Counted from the first letter of the stretch, positions 23,471-36,799 are shown. The stretch is DNA of 64,000 nucleotides from Episyrphus balteatus (GCF_945859705.1 NC_079135.1:15874501-15938500), one strand, 5' to 3'. Translations and numbers: made by a program. The notes: generated by a model not told the origin, from the letters alone.

Positions 23471-26400
23471 GAGTGTGTGAAGTTAGCCCCCCTTTTTTTG
23501 AAACTGTTATTTTTGAAAGTTGTTCCAGGTTGTTCCCGATTTGTTCCGGATTGTTCCAAATTTTTTTTGAAAAATTTTCAAAAATGGAGGTTTTAGAGCC
23601 AAAAACCGTTTTTGACCTAGCCCCCCTTTTTCGAAAATTGAAATTTTGAAAGTTGTTCCGGGTTTAAAAAGTTGTTCCGAACATTGTTCCAAATTTTTGG
23701 ACCTCTAAGTTCAATATTTCGAAAGTTAGGGGCCAAAAACCAAAAAATTCTAGCCCCTCTTTTTTCGATTTTTTAGATTTTTATATTTTGTTTAGCTTTA
23801 AAAAGTTGTTCTAAACATTGTTCCAAGAAATTGAGGTCCTAAAGTTTGTATTTTTAAAGGTATGGCTTTGGAAACTTTTTTTCAAAAAACTAAAAAAACG
23901 ACTTTTCCAATTATTATTTTCCAAATTTTTTTTCTGAAATCGAATATTTAACCATACATACATATTTGGAGTGAGTTTCAGTCTTCCAAATCAACTCGAA
24001 AATGCACTTTCAAAATAAATCGTGATGTTTTCACATTTTCAAAAATTTCCATAGGCCCCCCTTTTTCGAAAAATAAAATTCCAAAAGTTGTTCCAAGTTG
24101 AACATTAATATTTCTAAAGCCAAACCAAAATCGTTAAGAAAAACAAACAACTAGCCATTTAAACTAAAAAAAAAACGATTTTAGTAAACTCTTGCCCCAA
24201 TTTTGCTCCCCTTTTGAAAATTTTAAGATCCAAAAATTAAAACAAATTAGTCTTCTGATTTTCTTTAACGTGTTAAAATATAATATGTTTCAAAGATATA
24301 TCAACCCCCCAAAATAATAAAAAACCCCCCACCACCCCCCAAATTCGAAAACCGAAAATCCAAAAACACACACATATGTATTATTATGAAAACCAAAATA
24401 TTCCCAACTTTTATCAAAAAATAATGAAAAATATGGATTTTAGAGCAAAAAAAACTATTTTTACGATATTAGAAAAAAATTCTTATTGAACCCCACAAAT
24501 TTTCAAAAATTAAATTTTAAAAAACAATATTGTGATAATATAGTCCTTACAAATTAATTCCAGTTAAAACATAAGAAAAAAAATGTATATAAGTTTTTTT
24601 CGAAAACGTGCTCCCCCGACCCCCTTTTGACCAAAACTGAGAATATCAAATTGAATACTTATAAAAACCCCCACGTTAAAAAACACTATACGAGTTTCAT
24701 ACCATAAAACTTAGACTTAGATACTTTAAAAAATAAAAAAAAAATTTACGATATAACAAAAAAAAAAAAATTCTGGCTCCCCCTTTTCGAATTTCAAAAA
24801 TCCAAAACTTGTTCCAGGTTGTTCAAGGGCTCTTCTAAATTGTTCCAGACTTTCGCTTCTTAGTATTGATTTTTAGTATCAACATTTTCAAAAAAAAATG
24901 CTGAAAAAAAAGGGTGGCCTATACGTACTTTTTTTATATCAAAGAGGCCGCCAAATATCAAAGGGGCCGCAAAATTCAGTCTGGCCCAGATGCCCCAGCA
25001 ACATACGTTCGCCTCTGACCGGCTCCCCCTTTTGACAAATCCAAAAGTTGTTCCAAACGCAAAAACACTTCAACTAATGAAAAAAAAAATCTTACGTTTC
25101 AAAGTTTTAAGTGTGCTAATAAATTAGTTTGTCGTTTTAGAAATCAAAATACATATAAATTTCATCAGCTATTCCTTTTAATTCCTCTATATATTTACAA
25201 GATATATACTTCAATAAAGATTAATAAAATTTTTGGATTTGTCAAAAGGGGGGATGGGGGAGCATTTTTTTGAAATTTTTCATACTAAAAATCAATATTA
25301 AGAAGCGAAAGTCTGGAACAATTTAGAAGAGCCCTAGAACAACCTGGAACAAGTTTTGGATTTTTGAAATTCGAAAAGGGGGAGCCAGAATTTTTTTTTT
25401 TTTTTTTGTTATATCGTAAATTTTTATACATTTTTTTATATACATTTTTTTTCTTATGTTTTAACTGGAATTAATTTGTAAGGACTATATTATCACAATA
25501 TTGTTTTTTAAAATTTAATTTTTGAAAATTTGTGGGGTTCAATAAGAATTTTTTTCTAATATCGTAAAAATAGTTTTTTTGCTCTAAAATCCATATTTTT
25601 CATTATTTTTTGATAAAAGTTGGGAATATTTTGGTTTTCATAATAATACATATGTGTGTGTTTTTGGATTTTCGGTTTTCGAATTTGGGGGGTGGTGGGG
25701 GGTTTTTTATTATTTTGGGGGGTTGATATATCTTTGAAACATATTATATTTTAACACGTTAAAGAAAATCAGAAGACTAATTTGTTTTAATTTTTGGATC
25801 TTAAAATTTTCAAAAGGGGAGCAAAATTGGGGCAAGAGTTTACTAAAATCGTTTTTTTTTTAGTTTAAATGGCTAGTTGTTTGTTTTTCTTAACGATTTT
25901 GGTTTGGCTTTAGAAATATTAATGTTCAACTTGGAACAACTTTTGGAATTTTATTTTTCGAAAAAGGGGGGCCTATGGAAATTTTTGAAAATGTGAAAAC
26001 ATCACGATTTATTTTGAAAGTGCATTTTCGAGTTGCTACTCTTACTGTAGAAGACTGAAACTCACTCCAAATATGTATGTATGGTTAAATATTCGATTTC
26101 AGAAAAAAAATTTGGAAAATAATAATTGGAAAAGTCGTTTTTTTAGTTTTTTGAAAAAAAGTTTCCAAAGCCATATCTTTAAAAATACAATTTTTAGGAC
26201 CTCAATTTCTTGGAACAATGTTTAGAACAACTTTTTAAAGCTAAAAAAAATATTAAAACCTAAAAAATCGAAAAAAGGGGGGCTAGAATTTTTTGGTTTT
26301 TGGCCCCTAACTTTCGAAATATTGAACTTAGAGGTCCAAAAATTTGGAACAATGTTCGGAACAACTTTTTAAACCCGGAACAACTTTCAAAATTTCAATT

Positions 26401-26567
26401 TTCGAAAAAAGGGGGGCTAGGTCAAAAACGGTTTTTTGGCTCTAAAACCTCCATTTTTAAAAATTTTTCAAAAAAAATTTGGAACAATCCGGAACAAATC
26501 GGGAACAACCTGGAACAACTTTCAAAAATAACAATTTCAAAAAAAGAGGGGCTAACTTCACACACTC
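23471..26567. mobile_element. Giant foldback transposon, 3.1 kb, 9-bp target duplication
   Basis: The left arm 23471-24902 (plus a short piece at 25020-25047) is matched in reverse complement by the right arm 25233-26567, leaving a spacer of only about 185 bp. The ends are GAGTGTGTGAAGTTAGCCCC and its near-complement. Arms are built from repeated GTTGTTCC(A/G) and TAGCCCCCCTTTTTCGAA motifs separated by A+T-rich text. Segments I compared differ by only scattered bases and a few short indels, so the palindrome is young. The 9-bp direct duplication GAATTGTTT flanks it. Such 9-bp duplications occur with Drosophila FB elements and with Mutator-like elements. No transposase is encoded. Confidence 0.9.
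24903..25019. mobile_element. Insertion in one foldback arm, hAT-terminus-like
   Basis: About 117 bp present in the left arm but absent from the right. Inverted, it begins near 25017 with CAGAGGCGAACGTATG and has GGGGC, GGGCC and GCGGCC blocks, like the hAT end at 1-461. It must have arrived after the palindrome formed, or been lost from the other arm. No clean duplication was found. Confidence 0.5.
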
Positions 26568-26576
26568 GAATTGTTT
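26568..26576. repeat. 9-bp target-site duplication, right copy (GAATTGTTT)
   Basis: Partner of 23462-23470. Confidence 0.8.
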
Positions 26577-29099
26577 CTCGTTATGATGGGTTTTCCATGA
26601 TGACTTGTCCTATGATTAGTTGTGAACTGACTTGTTAGTTTTTAAAAAAATTCGAATATTCTAAAAAAAGTCCGCAACATGTATTCTCAATGCTCATCAA
26701 TATTTTGAAAGAACCCTTTTTTACGTGATTGATTTTATTTTATGAATATGAAAAATAAGGAAGGTCTTGAGAATTTCCGTCAAAAAACTAATTTCTAGTT
26801 AAACTGCCTTCTGTCAAGAATGCTGCATGTTTTCAAAGGAATTATTTACTACGAAGCATCAAATTCAGATATAAACAAAAAAAAAAAAAAAACTTAAGAT
26901 ATCTCCTCTTCTGTGAGGTTTTTTTTTCATGTCTCCTTTTTCTGATTTTTCATAGTTTTTCCCTGGAAATTATTCACGTTTTCAGTCTGTTTACCGAAAC
27001 GTTTTCATGGTTCATTGAAGGTTTTTGAAATATTCTGAAATATTCAAAATATTTGTTCTATTTTGTTAATTAAGTTATTACAGCTAATTAAAATTGATTA
27101 TGCATTAACTAAGACTGTTAGATTTAATGGAATTTATAACGCAGGCATTACTTACTTATGGAAAAAAAAATTAAATGCAAAAAGTCCTGGTGTATTCTAA
27201 TGCAGTCTAGTGTAGTTATTGAGTTATTTTAAATTAAATTATATTCAAATTTTTAAAGCACTAAAAAAGTGAATTTAAGTAAAGGGGAATTTTTAAAGGG
27301 GAACGAGTGAATATCCTTTCGCATAAAAGACATACAAATATGATATGTTTTTTTTTTTCTTTAAGGATTAGAAAGTAAGCTTGATGTATATATGCGATAT
27401 GCCAAACCAACTCAACCAGAGAATATTATTTATGATGAAAGGATAAAATATTTATATGTTATCTTCTTGTTTCCACATTTAGCATTATACTATTATATGA
27501 AATAAAAAAATATATATAAATGTATATGAAAAAAGGTGTGCTTTAGATTTGCTATAGGTTTGCTTTTGAATTTAGGCCAGGCATTTTGGGGTATGATGAT
27601 GATGAAGACGAGGATGATGATATGTCTTGAGGGGCTATATGTGCAGATACTTGAAAGTGTGAACGCATATACTGAACAAACATCTATAACTGAAAATTGT
27701 ATTCTACATCCTTGTGTTCTGGTGAAATTGAAAGTAAAAGTGGAAATGAGGATTTATTTTTCCCTTTCTTAATATATTCTTCAAACACTAAATCAATATG
27801 TACTTCAATTGAAATTGTATATTTTTTTTTTTTGTTTTCAAAAGAAAAATATACCTCGAAAGAAAGGTGAATGAAAGCCAAAGTTAGAAAGTCAAGTTCA
27901 ATATACATATTTTTAAAATAGAAAATATAAAAAATGAGGAGAATCTGTGAACACATACATTCATAAAAATATAATTTAAAAATTTATAAAGGTTAAGAGC
28001 TGTTTCTTCTTTATACTTTAAAACTTAAATTCTTATACATACTTTCATTGAATTACTAAGACAAGGTCCTATGAAAAAAAAAAAAAATATGAGCTGAGAC
28101 CTTATAGGTTGTTTTATCAAAATTAGTATGTTAACGTTTATCGTTTTGTTTTGCTTTAACGGGTTTGACTAAATGTAGATATTAATACTAGTGTGCTTTT
28201 TTTTTTTAGGCGACCATCGATTTTCATCACTCCCATTTCAAAATTCGTTTGGAAATTCTCAAACAAAAATTCCCTAAAAATTTGATTCCTTTAAATTAAG
28301 ATTTAGCACTCGCTATTTGAGTTTTATGATTTCCCATACAAAATACACGTAAGATTTAGAGATTTTTTTTTTTAAATTTATACAGCTCAGCTAAATTTTA
28401 TGCTATCTCAATGAATTAAAAAGTATATTATTTAAAATTGATCGGTCTATGAAAGTGTCATAGGTGACTTTACTGCAACTTGTATTAGTGAGACAGGGCA
28501 GGTCACGAAAGCCATTTTTTCATGATTTTTTTTTTGTTTTTGTTTTTTTGTTTTTTTTGTTTCGGTGTTATTTCAGAAATTGGTAGCTCTACAACAAAAT
28601 TTCATATGACAAAGTTGTACATCATTCAATTTCCTATAAAAAATGCTCAGAATTGAGTCTCTATTATTGATATTTCTTGAGATAGTAAGCTTAGACTCGT
28701 TCATAACTATCTTTTAGATTGATTTGATATTTCTCGTTTTACAGGGTAGGACTAAATTTTAAAATCTATAAATTTTTAATGTAAATTTCAAAAAAATTAT
28801 ACCTATTTTTTTTCAAAATTATAAAAAAAAACGTTTTTTCTGTAAAATGTACATTTTTCATTTTGTTTATGAGTTGTTGGAATAATATATTTAAAAAAAA
28901 AAATTTCAACCATCTTAAAACTGGGGGAGTTTTTTTTTATCCAGTTTATTGGACCGTTATTTATTTGATACGTTAAGATTTTTTAATAGGTACATATATC
29001 TATTTTTTTTTTTTCTAAAATCGTTTTTTTTTTTTTTTAAGAAAGTTTAAATCTGTAGTTCTTTGGGTTTTTTTAAAAACTTTTGTCCAGATTTAACTG
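26577..29099. other. Non-coding A+T-rich region
   Basis: A GATGAT-rich patch (27593-27630) and many homopolymers. Frames at 27536-27772 and 27684-27956 overlap on opposite strands and resemble nothing known. No element ends found. Confidence 0.4.
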
Positions 29100-29260
29100 T
29101 TCCATTTCCATCAACATATGGAATTACTTTTTTCGAAAAGGAGCTATTTGCATGACATTACAATGATAAGGACTGCAAAAAAGAAAAGTTCACGCATTTC
29201 TGTCCATCTGTTTGTCAGTTTGTCTATGTTTTTTCTTCACACGGACAAAAATACGGCACT
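29100..29260 (-). repeat. Diverged inverted member of the dispersed family
   Basis: GCATGACATTACAATGATAA, GGACTGCAAAAAAG and CTGTCCATCTGTTTGTCAGT keep the order of the complement of the 5066-5303 tail (ACATGACATTACGATGATGG, GAATGCCAAAAAAG, then GTCT repeats). Confidence 0.5.
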
Positions 29261-30700
29261 TTGAAATAACATGATGCTCACTTTAAATCAAATCTTTATA
29301 AAACAGTAAAATTTCTTACATCGGTTTAAAAAATGTAGATAATTACTAAAAAATTAATAAATTTTTAAATAGATAGTAGACATCATTTCATTTTAATAAG
29401 AATTTTCTTCTTAAAAAAACTCAACTAATAATAATCGTATTTTTTCTTTTAAATTCTTTTTGAAAAAAAAAGTAAATCATTTAAAATTAATGTGATAGTC
29501 TAAAAAATTTTTGGTAGTTATTTTTTTTTTTTTTCAGATGCATTAATTTTGACTGTGACAGCGAAATGTGGGTCAATGGTTTTTTTTTTTTAATTTTGTT
29601 TCTATGATGAAAGTTAAAAATACAAATACACACTTACAATAATTCCTTTTTGGTATTTTGATTTGGTTTAAAACTTACCTGAAATGATACAAAATAAAAG
29701 GTATGTTATTAATTTGTATGTAATTTTCTTATAAATTTTTAAGTCAGTGTATCAATATAAAAAACAATTAAAAATTATTTGTATAAAAACACGTTTTCTC
29801 TCCAACAATTTCTAAAAATCTTGTTTAAATACATAAATTTTGTGTTTTATAAGAAATTTGATGACATACTTTGTTTAAAGAGTTGAAGATAAAAATTATT
29901 TAAATAGATGTTTTTGTTAATTTAAAAACAAACTTTACATATTTTTTATAAATTTCTTATAGTATTAAATTTTTTTTTTTTAATTTAAAATGTTTATGTA
30001 TTTTATGAAAAAAAAAAAAAAATGGTGAAACATAAAAAAAGGACTTTTCAGGATAATTCCCTTCGAAGTAAATTGAATTTACGTAAGTGATAATTTATAG
30101 GATATAAAACAAAATTTAATATTAGGATTATTGTAACAAATGAGTTTCAAAACTCCGCCCTTCTGTATGTCAGTTTATACTCAAGCTTATTTCTAGCTGA
30201 AGTTATTTTCTTTAAACTTATTATCTATTCATCTGACTGCTTGTCTTTAGAGAATTAGATGCTTTATTGAATTTCTCTTAAGACTATACCTACCTAATAA
30301 ACGATTAATGTCATGTCATTAAAATTGTAAGGATAGTGTATTTTTAACTTTCATGATTTCCTCAACTAAAAAAAACGGGTGTTGAAGATTGAAGCAGCTA
30401 TGAATATCTATTAAAAATAAACTTTACAACCAAATGTTGCGATATTTAAACAGACAAAATTAGCATCTCTCACAAAGAAATCCATTAAAACTTCAAACAC
30501 AAAAGAAAAACTCTTCTCCTTACAAAACATCTTCTTTAAAAACCACCTAAAAAAAGAGAAATAAAAAATACTAAACAGAGAACAAACATTTTCCATAGCC
30601 ATCCTACACTGGCCAATTATCTAAAAATGCATTCTATACACACAAAAAAAGTGTAAAACACAAAAAAAAAAAAAAAAAAATCAGCTCAAACAACATTTTT
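29261..30700. other. Non-coding A+T-rich region
   Basis: Nothing recognised beyond homopolymer tracts. Confidence 0.4.
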
Positions 30701-31250
30701 TGTGTTTCAAGAAAAGGAATTTCTAGCCAACCATAACCTAGAAAACGATATACCTAAACAGCTATCTAGTGGAAAATTGCTTTGCAAAACATCCATTATC
30801 TCGCGCACATACTATCCCAAAGAAATGCTGACATTTATAATTACCTACCGCTCGCTAAAATACCATACCACAACCAACACAAAACCACTTTATACCGCAG
30901 CGACAGCAGAAGCGCGTAAAATGCTAGCGTGTGTGCTGCAAGCAAAAATACCTTCCTCCTACTCAATTTCTCTATAAAAAAAAACCGTCTATTCTGCAAA
31001 CATATAGAAAGAACGATAGATGTAGAACTTTTTAACCAAACAACAACAACAACGAAAAAATATGTTATAATCTTGCCAACGAACGCCAGACCTTGCTCCA
31101 AATTGACGCACGTTTCCATAGAAGAGCTGTCAGAAAACACATCTCCTCTGCTCAACTATTCAGCACCTCAACTCTCTCAAGTTCATAATTTGTTGCACTG
31201 TGCACACTTGTGGGTCGATGAATCATGTTTTCTTTTTTATCTATAGTTGA
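30701..31250. other. Less A+T-rich patch with overlapping short frames, unassigned
   Basis: Frames of about 90-105 codons run at 30702-30977 and 30929-31246 (plus strand) and 30841-31155 (minus strand). They overlap each other, none shows a domain, and I see no convincing splice or start context. It could be an unrecognised exon, a decayed element or conserved non-coding DNA. Confidence 0.3.
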
Positions 31251-33545
31251 GGATGTAGGTATTGTGGAAAAGGGGGTAGAAGAAGGGGGAGGGGGGGGAG
31301 GAATCTGCAAAGAAAAAAAAAAAAGCACTGAAGGACTCTAGTGTCTCCATTTTCTTTACCCATTAAGTTGTCATCGGTTTTTTTCTTTTGGATTCCAAGT
31401 TGCAACTTATATATTAGGGCATTGACGGAGTTTGATGATGGCATAATACACGCGAGAGGGTGGTAAATAGAGGGTTTTAATTACGTCTACAAGTTTTCCT
31501 ATAAGTGGCTTGTGCATCCATCAAGGACGATAAATCCCTATTTCGTTCTCAATTTACGCGATAGCGAGAGAGTATATACATTAATTTCCTCCTCCAGAAA
31601 AAGGATGCAATAAACATTGATGTGTTTATTTTTTTATTTTTCTCTCCTTTTATTTTCTAATATTATTATCGTTGTCCTCGTGAATAATATGTATATATCC
31701 TTTTTGTGGTTTTGTCCGCCAAACGTTGCGGATTAGTGGCTTTAAATTGTTGGCCATTATGTGGTGAAGCTTTTATTTCATATATCCCTTTAAATGAAAA
31801 TGTACAATTATGTTCGTCCTTGTTTTTTACACACACATACTCCCCCTCACCAACAGGCTTCTCATGTGTGTGTAAGAGTGTCTATTTTTAAGCTAAGCAC
31901 CCCAAACTGACACTAAAATCCTTATCTATATTTATATCATCCGTTTAACCGAATTCGCATGCAGCAATCGATTTTGCCGATGAGCTTATCGTCGTCGACA
32001 GCGCAGCGCTTCGATCTTCTAACACACACATACACATTTCTGGATTAAGGGTTCGTTTTTCGGCTAAAATCTTCTTTTGAACATATTTTTTGGTCTTGAC
32101 TTGCGTGCGGGGTGGGGTTATGGCGGTGTTGGTTAGATGGGTCTTGGTGTTGCGGATTAGGTTCAATGGCATGGTTTTTCGGTTGAATTTTTGTGTTTTA
32201 CTTTTTTTGTTCTAGTGGGTTTGAGGAGATTATCCCGAATGATTTGCAATACAGTTAGAAGCCCAGGAAAAAAGCTGTTTTAGAGCTCGAGAGTAGAATT
32301 TATACCGACCTTAAGTAGGTAAGTTAAAGTACCGCAAAGTAGAGAGAAGCATCAAACCAGCAATGGCAGCAGTAGCATCAGAGTCTAAAAAAAGAGAAAA
32401 GCTGTCATCTTATTCATTCCATTTACCAAAGTAGGTATCTTTTGCCTTCTTAAAGGATTTTCCTATCGGATGAGGAAGTTTCTTAAATTTTCTTTTTCTT
32501 CATTTTATTTATTTATTTTGAAGATTGAAGAAGAAAAAAGATGGTTTTTCCTTAGGTATTTTTTTTTTTCTCTCATCATTTCACTCTTATTTTATAATCG
32601 ATTTGATGTTGAAGAGATATACCTACTTTGAAGAAGCTTAGCGGATGATAATGGAGTTTAATTTGTGGCTTGACATAAAAACTTGTGTTTTTGAACTCTT
32701 GTTATTTCATTGTTTTTTTTTTTTTTTTGAAGAGGATTCTGAAAAATAAAAAGACAAAGTTTTGTCAAGTGAATTTCCATAGACTCTAAGCCAGTTAAAA
32801 CGATTAATCCAAAATTAATGAGTTCAAATCCGAAGAGTTTTCGTATGCCAAAGTCACTGTCAATCACACGTGTAAGCTGAGGATAAGGTGAATACATAGT
32901 TGGGTAGATTATTATTTTTTTTTTTTTTCAAAAAAATGAAGGTGAGTGAATTCTTCATCACCAGGACTTTGGTCGAGAATTGGATTTCGTTAGAAAAGTC
33001 TTTATGTGGGTTGGTTGTTTTTCTTTTTGTTCTTCTGTTTTTTTTTTTTTTTTCTTTCTATGTGTATATTTTCAAATTGATCAAAGAGAATTTAGTTGGA
33101 ATTTTCTTTTTTTTTGGGTTGATTGAAGATTTTTTTTTTCATTATTTTTTTTTCTTATATTAAAAAGGTAAGAAGACATCTTTTTGGAAAAATAAGAAGT
33201 AGCAAAAATCCAGATAAAGGACCTAATTCAATGGAAAAAAGAAAGAATTTATCCTTAGTTAATAATATCAGACTAACAATATCAATGGAATGAGAGGGAA
33301 ATTAATGATGAGAGAGAAGACCTTGATCTTGATAAGTAGTTTTGTTTCTTTATTTTTTTTTTTTCTTTTTTTTTGTAAACATAAAATTTTGGAATGGTAT
33401 TTTTTTTTTTTTTTAATAATTCATAATGGGATTTTCTTTTGTTGAAATATTTTTCGGTATAAATAAAAAAAAAAATTAAATAAATAAATAAAGAGATCCA
33501 CGTTGTTTGGATTAATATTGATATATTTTTCTGAGAAAAATTTCA
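31251..33545. other. Non-coding region with a possible regulatory patch
   Basis: 31940-32180 is unusually G+C-rich locally, with palindromic GTCGTCGAC and AGCGCAGCGCT sequences, and may be conserved non-coding DNA. The remainder (32400-33545) is dominated by T-runs. Confidence 0.35.
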
Positions 33546-33648
33546 CTCTCAATTAAATTTAAAGTCGCCATTTAAAATGGGAAATTTTAAAATTCGTATA
33601 CGATTTGACAGATTTTCGATTTTTAATGGTGACTTTTAAGATAATGGA
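33546..33648. repeat. Small imperfect palindrome, MITE-like
   Basis: TCTCAATTAAATTTAAAGTC-GCCATTTAAAA on the left pairs imperfectly with TTTTTAATGGTGACTTTTAA-GATAATGGAGA on the right, about 103 bp in all. No target duplication found. Confidence 0.45.
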
Positions 33649-34844
33649 GAGGGAATAAATTGGGCCTAAGTTATTCAGTCTCATTAAAAATATCAAAATA
33701 AAAAAGCTTATATTTTTTATTAGTAAAATTTCAAAAATTTTGAACGAAAAATTTTGCTCTATAGGGCAAGCATGTAAGTAAATTTAAATCAAAATCTATC
33801 AATTTTTCAAAAAAAAAAATAAATTTTGTACCTACCTATCTTTTTAATAAATTAAATTTCTTTCGATTTATGAATTATTTTGTTTTAGTATGTGGATTAA
33901 TAACTTCTTTTGAATGGCATACCTAATTTTTTGATTGCATAATTTTTGAAATTGTTTTACCTACAAAAAATAAAAAATAATTAAAAAAAACTCACAGTTA
34001 AAAAAAAAATGAAAATAAAAATTCTTCAATTTGCAAGAAACGTTATTTTTGGAGGTTAAATCCTTTAAAAAGGTGTTAAAAAAACAACATTTTTTGGCAC
34101 AACATGTCAAACATGCGACATCCATGAAAAAGCAAATTCTTATTACTAACAACTCTCTTCTTGTTTGCATAACAGGTTTTTTTTAATGCTTATTCTTCAT
34201 TACAAATTAAATTAAAAAAAAAAATGATTGAAAAAAAAATAGCATAAAAAATGTTTATTGAAACTAAAAAATATTTCTGCTTTACCTAAATTAACTAACT
34301 AAAATTTTAAGTTTTCAAATTACTTATAATTTTGATTTTGTGGGCTTATATAAGATTCAGTTTTATAGTTGAAATAGCCAAAATTTTGAATTCGATGAAT
34401 AGTTACATATTGATAGATAATTTTTTATTTGCAACAATATTTTTTTAATGAAAAATATTTTTATTTGCATTAAAAATTTAATTTTCCATGGAAATATTTT
34501 GCAGTAGGTAAATATTTTTTTTTTATTGAAAAATATTTTTTTTTGTTTTAATGCAAATATTTTTCAGTTGCTATAAAATTTTGTTTTTTTAATTCAATTT
34601 TTTTTCTATTTTGATCAATTTTTTTTTTAATTTCTAATGCATTTGTTTCTTAACAGGGTTGCACCCTGGTGCATAATTAATTTGTAAGCATGAATGGGAT
34701 ATACAATAATTTATCGCCGAACTGGCTTTCAAGGGTATACCCGGCAATACCTACCTAAACTTCGGTTTTTGGTTTTTTTTTTTTGTGAAAAAAATAACTT
34801 CTGTTGTAAAAGTAACGCATTGTGACATGATTCAATTATTTTTT
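33649..34844. other. Non-coding; isolated terminus of the dispersed family
   Basis: TTGCTCTATAGGGCAAG (about 33753-33769) is the inverted family terminus without a recognisable body. The rest is A+T-rich, with a GCACCCTGGTGC palindrome at about 34662. Confidence 0.4.
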
Positions 34845-35210
34845 ACTTGCTCTATAGGGCAAGTATTGGTTTCGTGTCGAAAAAAAAATTGAGGTTTTAA
34901 TCAAAACCAACATTACGATGATGGAGAATTCCAAAAAAGTGGGTCTCGCAATTCCGTCTGTGCGTCTGTGCGTCTGTGCGTCTGTGGGGTTGTGCGTCCA
35001 TCTGTACACATTTCCACAGCCTAAACGGGTGGATGGATTTTCTTCAAATTTGGTACAGATGATTTTTATGGAATTCTGAAAGTTGGTTTTTTTTTGTTTT
35101 TTTATATCTCATTTAGAACGTATACCTCCCATACAAAAAAATACGATATTACGAATTTCTCGAAAACGGCTCTAACGATTTTGATTAAACTTTGTATACG
35201 TAATATTTAA
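34845..35210 (-). repeat. Inverted copy of the dispersed family with GTCTGTGC microsatellite
   Basis: Begins with the palindromic terminus ACTTGCTCTATAGGGCAAGT (34848-34867). It continues with CATTACGATGATGGAGAATT, CCAAAAAAGTGGGTCT and a run of four GTCTGTGC/G units (about 34957-34987), then GTGGATGGATTTTCTTCAAA, TTTGGTACAGATGATTTTTA, ATTCTGAAAGTTGG and AAAACGGCTCTAACGATTTT. This gives the most complete inverted arrangement of terminus, microsatellite and body in the window. Confidence 0.75.
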
Positions 35211-36779
35211 AGCAGTGGCAATAAAACTGCATTTTTTTTTCTCAAAAAAGTCAAATAACAAAAAAAAAAAATTTTTTCATTTAACATAATTTTGCCCTAA
35301 ATGTTATTTTTATTTTAATTAATCATAAAAATCTTAGAAATTTTAAGAATTCTGAGAAAAAATAAAGAAAAAAAAAAAAAACTTAACTCTGTACCAATCG
35401 AAACATTGTTCCTCAAATAATCATTTTTTAATTTGGGTTGACTGATCTAATTGAAATATCTACATATTTTTAGAAATAAAGCTACTTTTATTGAGTCCAA
35501 ATTTAAACTTATACTTTTTAATATTTGTTTTTCTTAAAAAAAAAGTAGCTTAAAAGGTTTTTATGAAACCATTCAATTGAAAGAAGATCAATAGAATACA
35601 ATTTGAAACATTCTCCATCTTCTGTAAGAAATATATCAAATTTCTCTTTCAAATGCATATAATATGTATTTAGTGAAACCAATAAAGTTCGAACTCATAC
35701 TCAACACCTTATATTCTTATCGCATGTGAAATGAGAAAATTGTAACCCATTAGCAAAATAGAATATGTATTGTGTGCCATTATTGAGCTAAGCCAGCAGC
35801 AAAAAAAAAACCACAAAAAGGATGTTGGGAAAAGTGGTCGTAAACAAAATGGTTACCTACTCTAACTCGTATTCATAAATGAAAGTTCTAATGTAGACAA
35901 ATAAACACATAAATACCTACCCTATACACGTGTGTGTAATGTGTATTATCTTGAAAATGTAGCTATACAACATTTAACGTGTGTGTGTGTGTGTCTTTTT
36001 ACGTTTGTACATTTTCTAATGCAGTTTGTAAACCAAACTCATTCATATTACATCCGGTTCTGAATACCACACAAATAGAACTTTTGTATTGGTATATTCT
36101 CTTAGGAAATGCAACTATTTTCTTCTTTTCTTGTTGTTTTTTTTTTGCTTCTCTATTTTTTTAAATAAATGTCTTGATTGTAAAGAGAAAAAGAGGAGAT
36201 GAAACATTCTTTCAACAGGAAATTGGACGCCAACTCTAGAACTCTTTTTGTATACTGAAGTCTCTGAGATTCCTTTTTGAAATTGAGTCCAGTGTAAAAG
36301 TAAGATCTTTTGATGTGAAAAACTGATGTTTTTCAACTGGATATTTTTACTCAGATGATATATATATTTTTTTTTGTCGTTTTAAGTAAAAAAAAAATAA
36401 ATTGTATTTCAAAATTTATTCAAACGAAAATATCTATCTGTCTTCAGGAATTCAATTAAATTAATAGAATCAAAGACAGAAATACTACTCAGCTATTTAA
36501 TATTGTTAGTACATTTGTAAAAGCCTTGTTAGATAACTTTAAGCTATAGGACAAATTTAATTTAAATTTGGGTTTACATTTTGTGAAAATATAAATTTGG
36601 ATTTCAGATAATTTTTTTTTTCACAGAGAGACAGTGGTTCAAAAATTGTTTTGCATTGTGTTTTAAAAAGCATTTATTGTAGGTACATTGAGCACCAGAA
36701 TTTAGTAAACTAAGCACATTCGCACTTTGATGGAATTAAAAGAATAACACAGCCACACAAAAAAAAAATAAAAGTTCTG
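35211..36779. other. Non-coding A+T-rich region with a GT microsatellite
   Basis: (GT)n at about 35977-35993. Nothing else supported. Confidence 0.4.
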
Positions 36780-36799
36780 ACCTGGGGTTGCGACTAGGT

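Noticed and set aside
26300..26638. Plus-strand open frame of about 112 codons with internal repeats
   Set aside because: It is a translation of the foldback arm; the matching minus-strand frame at 23507-23692 arises from the other arm.
30411..31444. Cluster of overlapping open frames on both strands
   Set aside because: Frames overlap each other on opposite strands and show no motif; kept only as an unassigned patch.
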